A stretch of DNA of 64,000 nt from Prosthecobacter sp. SYSU 5D2 (GCF_039655865.1 NZ_JBBYXL010000001.1:1-64000), one strand, 5' to 3'; positions 17,838-27,572 are shown, counted from the stretch's first letter. Made by a program: numbers and translations. The notes: a model not told the origin generated them from the letters alone.

Positions 17838-18836
17838 GTGGAAGACGCCTTCGGCCATCGCATTTCCTACCTCCGCGTCTCCATCACGGACCGCTGCAAC
17901 GAGCGCTGCCGCTACTGCATGCCGGAGGAGGAGCAGGCCTGGTTCCCCAAGGACGAGGTGCTCAGCTATGAAGAAATGCTGCGCGTGCTGCGCGTGGGAG
18001 CGGGCCTGGGCATCCGCAAAGTGCGTGTGACCGGCGGCGAGCCGCTGACCCGCCCAGGTGTGGCGGATTTTTGCGCGCAGATTTCAACAATTCCCGGCAT
18101 CGAAGAAATCGGCATTTCCACCAATGGCACCCTGCTGGCCAAAGAGGAAAACAGGGTGACCATGGCCACGCGCCTCGTTAAAGCCGGTGTCCGCAACGCA
18201 AACATCTCCCTGGATTCCCTGGACCGGGGCACCTACCTGCGCAGCACCGGGCGGGACCTGCTGCCGAAGGTCATGGAGGGCATTGATGCCGCCATCACGG
18301 CCGGTTTCCGCAGCATCCGGCTGAACTGCGTGCTGATGAAAAACCAGACCGAGCGCGAGTTTGTCCCGCTGCTCAAGTTCGCCTGGGAAAAGGGGCTGCT
18401 GCTACGCTTCATCGAGCTCATGCCTGTCAGCACCCAGGAGGTGCTGGGGGAGGACACTTTCCTGGCTACCGGCACGGCGCGGCAGCTCATCGAGCAGCAC
18501 ACGGGCCCGCTGACGCCGCTGCCGGATTTTCACACCAACGGCCCCGCCAGCTATTACGCGGTGCCAGGTACAGAGCAGAAGATCGGTTTCATCGGCGCGA
18601 TGACCAACCTGCACTTCTGCGAAAGCTGCAACAAGCTGCGCCTGACCAGTGACGGCAAGCTGCGCCCCTGCCTGGGAAGCTGGCTGGAATTTGACCTCCG
18701 CACGGTGCTGCGTGCAGGATGTACGGATGCAGAGCTGGCCGAATTCATTCTCAATGTCGTCGCCCGCAAACCCAAGGAACACGACTTCCGCGACAACTAC
18801 CAGCCCAACCGGCGGATGATCGCCATTGGCGGATAA
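17838..18836 (+). CDS. moaA: GTP 3',8-cyclase MoaA (molybdenum cofactor biosynthesis)
   Basis: MoaA is the radical-SAM enzyme that starts molybdopterin synthesis by converting GTP to 3',8-cyclo-GTP. The 332 residues carry the N-terminal iron-sulfur motif with Cys20, Cys24 and Cys27 (DRCNERCRYC), a TGGEPLTRPG block, the second cluster site NLHFCESCNKLRL plus a downstream Cys, and the functionally important C-terminal GlyGly (AIGG). The start is GTG at 17838. No other moa/moe gene is in the window. Confidence 0.94.
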   Translation: MEDAFGHRISYLRVSITDRCNERCRYCMPEEEQAWFPKDEVLSYEEMLRVLRVGAGLGIRKVRVTGGEPLTRPGVADFCAQISTIPGIEEIGISTNGTLLAKEENRVTMATRLVKAGVRNANISLDSLDRGTYLRSTGRDLLPKVMEGIDAAITAGFRSIRLNCVLMKNQTEREFVPLLKFAWEKGLLLRFIELMPVSTQEVLGEDTFLATGTARQLIEQHTGPLTPLPDFHTNGPASYYAVPGTEQKIGFIGAMTNLHFCESCNKLRLTSDGKLRPCLGSWLEFDLRTVLRAGCTDAELAEFILNVVARKPKEHDFRDNYQPNRRMIAIGG

Positions 18837-18898
18837 AAGGCGTTTGCAGGACGGAACGGCGCAACTCAATGCACCGTCCCGCCGCAACTGGGGTGAAA

Positions 18899-20926
18899 CT
18901 AACTTTTGTTAGGCAGGTCCACGAGCATCTGGGCGTTGCTGGGGTAGCGCTCCATGAGCTGGAGGACGCGCTGGATGGCATCAATGGGCTTGTGGCCGGC
19001 GAGGCCACGGCGGAGCATGTGGATCTTGTCGAGCTGGAAGGGCTGAAGGAGCAGCTCCTCACGGCGGGTGCCGGATTTGAAGATGTTCACGGCGGGATAA
19101 TAAAACTGCTCGGCGATCTTGCGGTCCAGCACGAGCTCCATGTTGCCGGTGCCTTTGAACTCCTGGAAGATCATGTCATCCATGCGGCTGCCGGTTTCCA
19201 CCAGGGCGGTGGCCAGGACGGTGAGGCTGCCGGCCTGGCGGGTGTTACGCGCAGCGGCGAACAGGCGGCGGGGTATCTCCATGGCACCGACGCCCATGCC
19301 ACCGCTCATGGTGGCACCGCCGGACTTGGCGTTGTTAAAGGCACGGGCCAGACGGGTGATGGAATCCATGAGCATGAAGACATGCTCTCCGCACTCGACC
19401 AGGCGCTTGGCACGCTCCACGGCAAAGGCGGCGATGCGGGTGTGGCTCTTGATGTCCTGGTCGTTGGAGCTGGCGTAGATCTCGGCCTTGGGCAGGATGC
19501 GCTTGAACTCGGTGACTTCTTCCGGCCGCTCGTCCACCAGCAGGATCATGAGATGCATGTTGGGATGGTTGGCGACAACGGCTTCGGCGATGTGCTGAAG
19601 CAGGGTGGTTTTGCCCGCACGGGGCGGGGCGACGATGAGCCCGCGCTGGCCGCGGCCGACGGGGGTGAACATGTCAATCACACGTGTGGTGACGCGGTCT
19701 TTGTTCGTCTCAAGCTGGATCTTCTTGTTCGGGTTGATGGCCTTCAGTTCTTCAAACAAAGGCAGGTCGCGCATGGCTTCCGGCGCACGGCCGTTGACCT
19801 CCGTGACGCTGGTGATCTGCAGGCCGCGCTGCCCCTTCTGGGCGACGCCGACGACCTGCATGCCTTCCCGCAGGGTGTACTGGCGGATGAAATCGGCGGA
19901 GATGAAAACATCATTCGGATGCTGGATGTACATGCGGTCACGCTGGCGCAGGAAGCCATAGCCTTTGGGGGTCAGCTCCAGGATGCCATCGGCCGCTTCC
20001 GGCGGGCCCAGGGGGACCTCGGCGCGGAGGCGTTCTTCATCACCACCGCCGGCCTGGGCCTCCCTTTGGGAAGGATGCTGGCGGGCGTAGTTCTGTTGTG
20101 GGCCACCGTCGCGGCCGTTGTTATCCCGGTTGCCATCGCGGCCGCCGTCACGGTTGTTGTTATCACGGTTGCCGTCACGGCCACCCTCTCGGTTGCCATC
20201 CCTTTGGTTAGGCTGGCCGCCACCGGCCTGCTGGCGGGCGATCTTTTCCTGGCGGAAACGCTCACGGCGCTCCTTCCAACGTTCGAACTTGGACTTGCGG
20301 CGCTCCTGGGGAGGCGGGCCATCACCCGGGGCCGGATAAGGAGTGGGGGCGGCAGCAGGTGCGGTGCCTGCATCAGCCGCTGGAGCCGGAGCTTCGGGAA
20401 GGACGTGGGCCTCTGCCTGGGCAGGAGCTGGCGCGGCAACAGGCGCGGGCGCTTCAGCAGGGGCGGCAACGGGGGCTGCGGGTTCTTCGCGGGCAGGTTG
20501 TTTGGCGGAAGGTCTGGCAGCGCGGGCCGGGCGCGCGGACTTCGCAGGCTTGGCTTCGGCGGCGGGTGGAGCCTCTTCCTGCACCGGGGCAGGTGCGGGG
20601 GCGCTCTGGGCAGCCTCGGCCTGCATTTGGGCGAGCATTTCGGCGGCCTTTTTCAGGACGGCGGACTTGCGCACGGGCTTGGGTTTGACGCTGCCGTTGG
20701 CACCGGCTTCAGGAGCGGCGGGTGCGGGCGGAGCCTCAGCCACAGGGGCAGGTGCCGGGGCAGGAGCGGCGGGCGCTTCAGGGACCGTGGCGGTCTTCTT
20801 GGCTGCGACCTTTTTGGCCGCCACTTTCTTGGTTGCTGCTTTTTTGGCGGCCGCTTTCTTGGCGGTGGCCTTTTTGGCAGGCTTGGTGGGGGTGTCGGTC
20901 AGATCGAGCAGGAGTTCTTCGCTCAT
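18899..20926 (-). CDS. rho: Transcription termination factor Rho with long disordered N-terminal extension
   Basis: Rho is the hexameric RNA helicase that ends transcription. The 675-residue protein has a conserved C-terminal core (about 310-675) with LTPKGYGFLR in the RNA-binding domain and Walker A PPRAGKTTLLQ with Lys439, plus DERPEEVTEF and SITRLARAFN. Ahead of it lies a roughly 300-residue extension: a Lys-Ala-rich histone-H1-like stretch (about 15-45), a Pro-Ala-rich part and an Arg-Gly-Asn-Asp repeat region (about 230-285). The core is shifted about 255 residues relative to E. coli Rho. An ATG at 20926 is used; 18 bases separate it from yebC. Confidence 0.95.
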   Translation of the reverse strand: MSEELLLDLTDTPTKPAKKATAKKAAAKKAATKKVAAKKVAAKKTATVPEAPAAPAPAPAPVAEAPPAPAAPEAGANGSVKPKPVRKSAVLKKAAEMLAQMQAEAAQSAPAPAPVQEEAPPAAEAKPAKSARPARAARPSAKQPAREEPAAPVAAPAEAPAPVAAPAPAQAEAHVLPEAPAPAADAGTAPAAAPTPYPAPGDGPPPQERRKSKFERWKERRERFRQEKIARQQAGGGQPNQRDGNREGGRDGNRDNNNRDGGRDGNRDNNGRDGGPQQNYARQHPSQREAQAGGGDEERLRAEVPLGPPEAADGILELTPKGYGFLRQRDRMYIQHPNDVFISADFIRQYTLREGMQVVGVAQKGQRGLQITSVTEVNGRAPEAMRDLPLFEELKAINPNKKIQLETNKDRVTTRVIDMFTPVGRGQRGLIVAPPRAGKTTLLQHIAEAVVANHPNMHLMILLVDERPEEVTEFKRILPKAEIYASSNDQDIKSHTRIAAFAVERAKRLVECGEHVFMLMDSITRLARAFNNAKSGGATMSGGMGVGAMEIPRRLFAAARNTRQAGSLTVLATALVETGSRMDDMIFQEFKGTGNMELVLDRKIAEQFYYPAVNIFKSGTRREELLLQPFQLDKIHMLRRGLAGHKPIDAIQRVLQLMERYPSNAQMLVDLPNKS

Positions 20927-20944
20927 GGTTTGTTTCAAAATAGG

Positions 20945-21694
20945 TTAGGAAAGTTCATCGGCGATCTCGTCGGCGATCTCGAAGTTCGCGTGGACGGCCT
21001 GGGTGTCCTCGTAATCGTCCAGGACGTCGTAGAGTTTGATGATCGCGCGGCCCACCTCCACATCAGTGATGGTGATGGTGCTGGCGGGTTTGTAGATGAG
21101 GTTTTGGGACGTGGGCGTGACGCCTTTTTCGCGCAGGGCGCTGGCCACGTGGAAGGTCTGTTCAAAGGCGGTGTAAAGCAGCCAGTCATCGCCCGCATCC
21201 TGCACATCATCCGCTCCGGCCTCGAGGGCGAGCTCGGTGATGGCGTCCTCGGTGAGGCTGCCTTTTTCAATGCGTATCTCGCCCAGGCGGCTGAACATGT
21301 AGGCGACGCTGCCAGCATCGGCAAAGCTGCCCTGGTTCTTGTCAAACATGACGCGCAGGTCGTTGGCGGCGCGGTTGCGGTTGTCGGTGACGATCTCCAC
21401 CATGAGGGCGACGCCGCCTGGGCCGTAGCCTTCATAAGTGATCTCTTCAATGGCAGCGCCTTCCAGCTCCCCGGTGCCTTTTTTGATGGCGCGGTCAATG
21501 TTGTCATTGGGGAAGTTGGCAGCACGGGCGGCGAGGACGGCTGAGCGCAGGCGGGCGTTCAGATCGGGATTGGAGCCGCCGTTTTTCGCGGCGACGGTGA
21601 GCTCCTTGGAAAGCTTGCTAAAGACCTTGCCGCGCTTCACGTCCACGACAGCCTTGATGTGCTTGACCTTGGACCACTTGTTATGTCCTGCCAT
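20945..21694 (-). CDS. YebC/PmpR family translation/transcription factor
   Basis: A 249-residue YebC-family protein starting at the canonical MAGHNKWSKVKHIK. Further hallmarks are FSKLSKELTVAAKNGG, NDNIDRAIKKG and YEGYGPGGVALMVE, and the TDNRNRAANDLR region. The family was described as DNA-binding regulators; recent work links some members to relief of ribosome stalling. The open frame extends upstream of the conserved start without family similarity, so 21694 is chosen. It lies 18 bases upstream of rho in the same direction. Confidence 0.93.
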   Translation of the reverse strand: MAGHNKWSKVKHIKAVVDVKRGKVFSKLSKELTVAAKNGGSNPDLNARLRSAVLAARAANFPNDNIDRAIKKGTGELEGAAIEEITYEGYGPGGVALMVEIVTDNRNRAANDLRVMFDKNQGSFADAGSVAYMFSRLGEIRIEKGSLTEDAITELALEAGADDVQDAGDDWLLYTAFEQTFHVASALREKGVTPTSQNLIYKPASTITITDVEVGRAIIKLYDVLDDYEDTQAVHANFEIADEIADELS

Positions 21695-22019
21695 GTTGCG
21701 ATGTGTGGGGTTGGGGGAAAATGGAAGGGTGCTCCGGCGCTTCGCGGGCGGCGGGTCCCGTTCGGAATGAATTGGAATGGAATTGGGGGACGTAGCGGCC
21801 TTGCCGCGGTGTCTGCTCTGAAAACAGGCCGGGGCCTGTCGCAGGAAAGGATTTCGTGAGCCTTGGCTTTTTGAAATCGCCGCTCCAATCGCCGGAGCAG
21901 TCACCAGTGTTCACCTGGTTGAGAGAACCAGGAACAAGAGCAGTGTGAGGGATGGTCGGGAGAGATGCAAGGTGTTTTTTTCTTCGATGCCGGATGAGCG
22001 AGTCGTGTTATGATGCGCG
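21695..22019. other. Intergenic region between divergent yebC and nadE
   Basis: A 325-base gap with no gene that I can support. It must hold the promoters for yebC-rho (minus) and nadE (plus). An imperfect inverted repeat, CACCTGGTTGAGAGAACCAGG-like (about 21911-21932), lies closer to nadE. The frame extending yebC upstream has no family similarity. Nothing else stands out. Confidence 0.5.
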
Positions 22020-23972
22020 ATGACTGACCCGACCCTGCCGATCTGCCCCCGTGAACTCCATGGTTTTGTACGTGTGGCCACGGTGTCCCCTGCCCTGAAG
22101 CTGGGCGATGTGCAGGCGAATGTGGCGGTGATCCGCACCGAGATGCAGCGCCTGGCGGGCGAAGGCTGCCGGCTGATCGTCTTCCCAGAGCTGTGCCTGA
22201 CGGGTTATTCATGTGCGGATCTTTTTTATCTGCGCACCCTCCAGCAGCAGGCGTTGCAGGGCGTGAAACAACTGGCGGAGGCCAATGCGGAGCTGGGCTG
22301 CTGCATCGTGGTGGGCCTGCCGCTGGCGGTACAAGGACGTCTGTACAATGTGGCGGCGGTCATCGCGGACGGGGAGGTGCTGGGTTATGTACCCAAGATC
22401 AACCTGCCCAATGCGGGGGAGTTTTATGAACGGCGCTGGTTCTCACCGGCCACGACGCTGACCGATACGCACACGGATGGTGATGGCACGCCCATTGGCA
22501 CGGACCTGCTGTTTGAGGCGACGGATCTGCCAGGTTTCGTTCTCGGCATCGAGGTCTGTGAAGACCTGTGGACGGTGATCCCGCCCTCCAGCCATGCAGC
22601 CCTGGCCGGAGCGACGCTGCTGGCAAATCCCTCCGCCAGCAATGAGGTGCTGGGCAAGTATCAATACCGTCGCCAGCTCATCACGCAGCAGAGCGCACGC
22701 TGCCTGGCGGCCTATGTATATTCCAGCGCGGGCGCGGGAGAATCCAGCACGGACACGGTTTATTCCGGCCATGGGCTCATCGCAGAAAATGGCGCGTTGC
22801 TGGGAGAGACGGAACGTTTTTCTTTTCAAACACGGGTGGCCATTGCGGACATTGATCTGCAAAGGCTGGAGCATGAGCGGCTGCGCAGCACGGCCTTCCG
22901 CGATGCCCCGGCGACGCAGTCATATTCACGCATCACTTTTTGTTTGGGGAATTTTGCGGGAGAAGAAAGCCGCACAAACGAGGCCCTCAAAAGGCCGCTG
23001 CCAGCGCTGCCGTTTGTGCCACCTGCAGGCGCGGACCGGAAGGCGGTGTGCGAAGAAATCTTTGCCATCCAGGCCACCGGGCTGGCGCGCAGGCTGCGGC
23101 AGACGCGCAGCAAGACGGCGGTGCTGGGCCTGTCCGGCGGGCTGGATTCCACCCTGGCGCTGCTGGTGATGATGGAGGCGCTGAAGCGTGCGGACATGCC
23201 GCCTGAGGCTGCGCTAACCATTACCATGCCCGGCTTTGGCACCACGCAGCGGACCAAAGGCAATGCGGAAAAGCTGGCGGAGGCGCTGCGCATTCCGCTG
23301 CGCACCATCCCCATCGGCGCGGCGGTGGAGCAGCATTTCAAGGACATCGGGCATCCCCCAGGACTGCACGATGTGACGTATGAAAATGCCCAGGCGCGCG
23401 AGCGCACGCAGGTGCTCATGGATGTGGCCAACCAGACCGGCGGCTTTGTGGTGGGCACCGGTGATCTTTCCGAATCAGCGCTGGGCTGGTGTACATTCAA
23501 TGGCGACCACATGTCCATGTATCATGTGAATGCGGGCGTGCCGAAGACGCTGGTGAAGTACCTCATCGAATGGTGTGCGACGGAGCTGTATGCGGATGAG
23601 GCCGGCGCAATCCTGCATGACATCATTGACACGCCCATCTCGCCCGAGCTGCTGCCGCTGGCGGCGGATGGCAGCATGGAGCAGAAGACGGAGGACACCG
23701 TGGGGCCGTATGAGCTGCATGACTTTTTCCTGTTCCACTTTGTCCGCCATGGCTGCGGTGAAGAGAAGATTCGCTTCCTCGCTCGTCAGGCTTTTGACGG
23801 CAAGTATGCAGGCGAGGTGATAGACCAATGGCTCGCCGTTTTCCTGCGTCGTTTTGTGCAGAGCCAGTTCAAGCGATCCTCCATGCCCGACGGCCCCAAA
23901 GTGGGTTCGGTGGCGCTTTCACCGCGTGGTGACTGGCGGATGCCGAGCGATTATGGCGGGAACCAGTTTTGA
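22020..23972 (+). CDS. nadE: Glutamine-dependent NAD+ synthetase NadE
   Basis: This enzyme amidates nicotinic acid adenine dinucleotide to NAD+ using glutamine and ATP. The 650 residues comprise an N-terminal nitrilase-type glutaminase domain (about 15-290), with Glu57 in VFPELCLTGY, a Lys in YVPKINLPN and the Cys in GIEVCEDLW. The C-terminal synthetase domain (about 335-640) has the ATP pyrophosphatase P-loop SGGLDS at 372-377 and a TGDLSESALGW block. Length matches the two-domain family. The gene stands alone. Confidence 0.94.
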   Translation: MTDPTLPICPRELHGFVRVATVSPALKLGDVQANVAVIRTEMQRLAGEGCRLIVFPELCLTGYSCADLFYLRTLQQQALQGVKQLAEANAELGCCIVVGLPLAVQGRLYNVAAVIADGEVLGYVPKINLPNAGEFYERRWFSPATTLTDTHTDGDGTPIGTDLLFEATDLPGFVLGIEVCEDLWTVIPPSSHAALAGATLLANPSASNEVLGKYQYRRQLITQQSARCLAAYVYSSAGAGESSTDTVYSGHGLIAENGALLGETERFSFQTRVAIADIDLQRLEHERLRSTAFRDAPATQSYSRITFCLGNFAGEESRTNEALKRPLPALPFVPPAGADRKAVCEEIFAIQATGLARRLRQTRSKTAVLGLSGGLDSTLALLVMMEALKRADMPPEAALTITMPGFGTTQRTKGNAEKLAEALRIPLRTIPIGAAVEQHFKDIGHPPGLHDVTYENAQARERTQVLMDVANQTGGFVVGTGDLSESALGWCTFNGDHMSMYHVNAGVPKTLVKYLIEWCATELYADEAGAILHDIIDTPISPELLPLAADGSMEQKTEDTVGPYELHDFFLFHFVRHGCGEEKIRFLARQAFDGKYAGEVIDQWLAVFLRRFVQSQFKRSSMPDGPKVGSVALSPRGDWRMPSDYGGNQF

Positions 23973-24014
23973 GATGTACGGATAAAGTAAGGCAGAAACG
24001 AGCGATGCGAGGAT

Positions 24015-24443
24015 ATGAGAATGAGCAGTTATATATCCACGATCGCATACTGGATTTTCAGTGTGGTTTGCCCATTGGGCCTTTCATGCGGAATGGGCCT
24101 TTACCTCGTTTTGAACCGGCCTAACGATTGGGCAGGCGGCGTCTTCATGAGCCTTGTCATTGGATCCTTTGGAGCAGCATGCCTCTTCCTCGGTCGCACC
24201 TTCTCCTTGCGCGTATTTATTTATCCAAAAGAGGGCTTGATTGTTGCGGGAAAAAGACGGCGGGTCATTGGCGGGAACGAGCGAGTACAAATCACACGCC
24301 TACCCGGATTGCATTACTTCGTCATAACCTTTAGTGATGGTGAGACAATCAAGTTTCTGCCTCAATATCCTATTTATAAACAAATGACTTCCTCCGGAGC
24401 TGAAGCATTTTGGGAAAAGCTGGTCAAGGTTAAAGAATCGTGA
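24015..24443 (+). CDS. Hypothetical small membrane protein
   Basis: 142 residues with two N-terminal membrane segments (about 10-32 and 42-62) followed by a soluble beta-rich tail (LRVFIYPKEGLIVAGKRRRVIGG, then a YFVITFSDGETIKFLPQYP segment). The layout recalls bacterial PH-like or DUF-type membrane proteins, but I do not recognise the family. Base composition is visibly more AT-rich than neighbours, which hints at acquisition. A start at 24021 is equally possible. Confidence 0.55.
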   Translation: MRMSSYISTIAYWIFSVVCPLGLSCGMGLYLVLNRPNDWAGGVFMSLVIGSFGAACLFLGRTFSLRVFIYPKEGLIVAGKRRRVIGGNERVQITRLPGLHYFVITFSDGETIKFLPQYPIYKQMTSSGAEAFWEKLVKVKES

Positions 24444-24500
24444 ACTGGTTTCTTTTTGAGACCAGGACACCGGCAGCTAAAGCGACCTTGGTTTAACCGT

Positions 24501-25946
24501 ATGGCTAGGATGATGAAAAGCCTTTCCCTCTTGCTGCCGGCGATGCTGTTGCTGGGCCCGTTACCTCTGACCCATGCGACGGAGGAGGCGGTGGACATTG
24601 GCTCGCGACGGGAGCTGTTTGTGGACTCCTACCTCATCGATTCCATGAAAGGGACGTCTTTAAAAATGCACCCGCCGGTGAAGGCACCGAGGGCGAAGTC
24701 GCCGCTGCCGGTGAACCACATGGTGACGGTGATCCAGGACGGGGACCGCTACCGGGCTTGGTATCGCAGCATGGATCCCGGCTTCAAAGGGCCGTTCCAC
24801 AGCGGTCATGCGGGGGAGATGGTGAACTATGCGGAGAGCCTGGACGGCATTGAATGGACCTTTCCCAAACTGGGTCTGCATGAGGTGGAGGGATCGAAAG
24901 AGAACAACGTGATCCTGGCGAAGATGCCGCCTTTTTTAACCAACTTCATGCCCTTCCTGGATACACGCCGAGGGGTGCCTGCCGAGGAGCGGTACAAGGC
25001 GCTGGCGGGCTATCCGGGAGGCGGGGACAAACGCGGCACGACGGAGCCAGGTCGCGGGCTGTTTGCCTTTGTCTCGCCGGATGGCATCCAATGGACAAAA
25101 AAGGCGGAGGCCATTCCTTACAACCCGAAATGGCGGCATGCGTTTGATTCGCCGAATGTGTCTTTCTGGTCGCAGGCAGAGCAGCAGTATGTGTGCTACT
25201 TCCGCACCTGGACGGACCCGGAGCGGATGCGCAGCATCAGCCGCGCGACTTCGAAGGATTTTGTGACCTGGACGGACTCCGTGGAGATGAACCCGAACCT
25301 CCCCAACGAGCATCTTTATACCAGCATGACGCACCCGTATTTCCGCGCACCGCATATCTATATTGCCCTGCCCACCCGGTATGTACCGGGCGTGGGGGAA
25401 GCACGAGACAGCGAGACGACGGCGAATACGACGGACGTGCTTTTCATGACCACCCGGGCGGGAACGGAAAGTTTTGACCGGCCGTTTAAGGAGGCCTATA
25501 TTCGCCCTGGGCTGGACCCCGAGCAGTGGATTAACCGGGCCAATTACGTGGCCTGCAATGTGCTGCCCACGGGCAAGCAGGAGATGTCCATCTATCACCG
25601 CAGTGGGGACCGCTATGTGCTGCGCACGGACGGTTTTGCCTCCCTGCATGCCGGGGCGGAGGAGGGCGAGTGCCTGACGAAACCGCTGATTTTTTCTGGC
25701 AAAAGGCTGCTGCTGAACCACAGCGGCAGCGCCGTGGGTACCATCCGTGTGGAGATCCAGGATGCCAATGGGGTGCCCGTGTCCGGATTCACCCTGGCAG
25801 ACTGCGAGCCGGTGTGGGGGGACAAAATCCAGACGGCGGTGAAGTGGAAGGACGGCGCTGACGTGAGCGCCCTGGCCGGAAAGCGCGTGCGGCTGCGTTT
25901 TTCCATGAAAGAAGCAGACGTTTTCTCCCTTCAATTCCGTCCGTAA
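24501..25946 (+). CDS. Secreted beta-propeller-like protein (glycosidase-related, substrate unknown)
   Basis: About 481 residues with a signal peptide (MKSLSLLLPAMLLLGPLPLTHA after a short basic lead) and a body of repeated blades: YRAWYRSMDPG, a GIEWTFPKLGLHEVEGS block, PDGIQWTKKAEAI and RATSKDFVTWTDSVEM. The 'day/season-like' W-[ST]-x-P blades resemble family 43/32-type five-bladed propellers seen in Planctomycetota and Verrucomicrobiota sugar-degradation sets. Catalytic acids cannot be assigned. The start may be 24501 or the ATG at 24513. Confidence 0.65.
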   Translation: MARMMKSLSLLLPAMLLLGPLPLTHATEEAVDIGSRRELFVDSYLIDSMKGTSLKMHPPVKAPRAKSPLPVNHMVTVIQDGDRYRAWYRSMDPGFKGPFHSGHAGEMVNYAESLDGIEWTFPKLGLHEVEGSKENNVILAKMPPFLTNFMPFLDTRRGVPAEERYKALAGYPGGGDKRGTTEPGRGLFAFVSPDGIQWTKKAEAIPYNPKWRHAFDSPNVSFWSQAEQQYVCYFRTWTDPERMRSISRATSKDFVTWTDSVEMNPNLPNEHLYTSMTHPYFRAPHIYIALPTRYVPGVGEARDSETTANTTDVLFMTTRAGTESFDRPFKEAYIRPGLDPEQWINRANYVACNVLPTGKQEMSIYHRSGDRYVLRTDGFASLHAGAEEGECLTKPLIFSGKRLLLNHSGSAVGTIRVEIQDANGVPVSGFTLADCEPVWGDKIQTAVKWKDGADVSALAGKRVRLRFSMKEADVFSLQFRP

Positions 25947-25953
25947 GAGTTTT

Positions 25954-25992
25954 CAACCTGCCCTTGGCCCCCTTCCGGAGGCGGGCAGGTTG
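25954..25992 (+). terminator. Hairpin downstream of propeller gene
   Basis: CAACCTGCCC and GGGCAGGTTG form a perfect 10-bp stem with a 19-base loop, 8 bases after the stop at 25946, followed by TTGAATTT. The loop is large and the T-tract imperfect, but location and stem strength favour a terminator. Confidence 0.5.
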
Positions 25993-26060
25993 TTGAATTT
26001 CCGGTTGCCCTATGGAGGGCAGCGGCTTACTTGCGCGCCCGTTTCACATTTCCGCCAGCC

Positions 26061-27572
26061 ATGCTTGAATTTTTCCGCCGCCATCGTGGTGCCTTCCTCA
26101 TCACCGTCACCGTGATCATCATCATCAGCTTCTCCGTCTGGGGCGGTTACCAAAGCAGCAATGACCGGATGCAGGGCCAGGCCAGCGATCCTGCCTTCAG
26201 AATCTACGGCCGCACCTACACCATCGCCGAAGCCCAGCGCCTGGGCCGCCGCATGGAGGCGATCTACATGCTGCAGATGTTCGACCTGCTGGGCCTGTCC
26301 CGCGTGGGCAGCGGCGGCGATGACCAGGGCAACAACATCGTGCTGAACCAAGTGGTGCTGGAGCATGAGATGGAGCGCATGGGCATCCACCCAAGCGACG
26401 CGGAAGCCAAGGCTGTGCTGGAAAGACTGCCCGCCTTCCAGGAAAATGGCAGCTTCAGCCCGCAGCGCGCCGCCAATGCCGAAATGATGCTGAATGCCAA
26501 CGGCTTCAGCAGCGCTGATCTGCTGGAAATCGTGAAACTGAGCATCGGCTACAGCAAGCTGCGCGACCTCGTCGGCAGCAACTACGTGGCCAGCCCGCTG
26601 GAAGCTGAAAAAGCCTACGCCAGTGAGCACCAGACGCTGAAAGTGAACACCGTGACCTTCAACCTGGAAGACTTCAAGAAGAAGGCCGAGGTCAAGGATG
26701 ACGAGATCCAGAAGTATTACGACGAGCAGAAGGACAGCTACAAAACAGATGAGAAGCGCGCCATCAGCTACGTCTATTTTGAAAATCCTCCTGCGGATGA
26801 CAAGAAGCCCCTGGAAGAGCGCCAGAAGGCAGAGAAAGCCGTGGTGGAGCGCGTTAACAAGTTCAATGCTGCCAGCATCGAGCCCGGCGCGAAATTTGAC
26901 ACTATCGTCAAGGATCTGAAGGAAAAGACACTCACCGCCGACCTCTTCACCCAGGCGGCTCCCCCGGAAGCCCTGAAGGCTGAAACGGAACTGGTGAATG
27001 CCATCTTTGCCAACAATCCTGAAGTGCGCCCCATCAGCGACCCGGTTAAGGGAGCCAACGGTTATTACATTTTCTCCGTGACCAAGACGGAAGAGCCGAA
27101 GCAGAAGGAACTGACGGAAGTGAAGGACAGCATCAAAGAAACACTCGTGGCCCAGAAAGCCCAAGAAGAGCTGACCAAGGCCGTGAATGAAGCCCGCACT
27201 GCCCTGGTGGACGGCATCAAGGCCGGCAAGAAAATCGCCGATCTGGCCAAGGAGCAGAAGCTGACGCTTTCCCCGCAGGTGGACGTGACCGTGGCCGAGC
27301 CTGACATGGCTGTGGAAAACAGCAATCTCATCGCCCGCCAGGCCCAGGACACCCCCGCCGGTGAACTGAGCAAAGTGATTGACACCGAAACCGGTGCCCT
27401 GCTGGTCTATGTGGCCGCCAAGGAACTGCGCAAGCGCGACGACAGCGCCGCCCTTCGTGAGAACATGGGCACCAGCCGTGCCGACCAGGAGCGCAGCCGC
27501 CTCTTTGACGCGTGGTTCTCCCGCCGCCGTGAAGAATCCAAGGCCAAAATGCTCGTCACCCAGGAGGCCTGA
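26061..27572 (+). CDS. PpiD/SurA-like membrane-anchored peptidyl-prolyl isomerase/chaperone
   Basis: 503 residues with a short cytoplasmic tail, one N-terminal transmembrane helix (about 11-32, FLITVTVIIIISFSVW), a SurA_N-like helical domain (about 50-200) and a parvulin-like region in the second half (ISDPVKGANGYYIFSVTKTE). This is the PpiD layout: a foldase at the outer face of the inner membrane helping exported proteins fold. The rotamase core is poorly conserved, so chaperone action may dominate. The ATG at 26061 places the basic residues just before the anchor. Confidence 0.82.
   Translation: MLEFFRRHRGAFLITVTVIIIISFSVWGGYQSSNDRMQGQASDPAFRIYGRTYTIAEAQRLGRRMEAIYMLQMFDLLGLSRVGSGGDDQGNNIVLNQVVLEHEMERMGIHPSDAEAKAVLERLPAFQENGSFSPQRAANAEMMLNANGFSSADLLEIVKLSIGYSKLRDLVGSNYVASPLEAEKAYASEHQTLKVNTVTFNLEDFKKKAEVKDDEIQKYYDEQKDSYKTDEKRAISYVYFENPPADDKKPLEERQKAEKAVVERVNKFNAASIEPGAKFDTIVKDLKEKTLTADLFTQAAPPEALKAETELVNAIFANNPEVRPISDPVKGANGYYIFSVTKTEEPKQKELTEVKDSIKETLVAQKAQEELTKAVNEARTALVDGIKAGKKIADLAKEQKLTLSPQVDVTVAEPDMAVENSNLIARQAQDTPAGELSKVIDTETGALLVYVAAKELRKRDDSAALRENMGTSRADQERSRLFDAWFSRRREESKAKMLVTQEA

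Noticed and set aside
20118-20215. CRISPR-like tandem repeats
   Set aside because: They are codon-level repeats encoding the Asn/Arg/Gly/Asp-rich segment of Rho, without spacers.
18719-21544. Very long plus-strand frame opposite rho and yebC
   Set aside because: It is a Gly/His-rich antisense shadow produced by the GC-rich codon pattern of two well-supported minus-strand genes.
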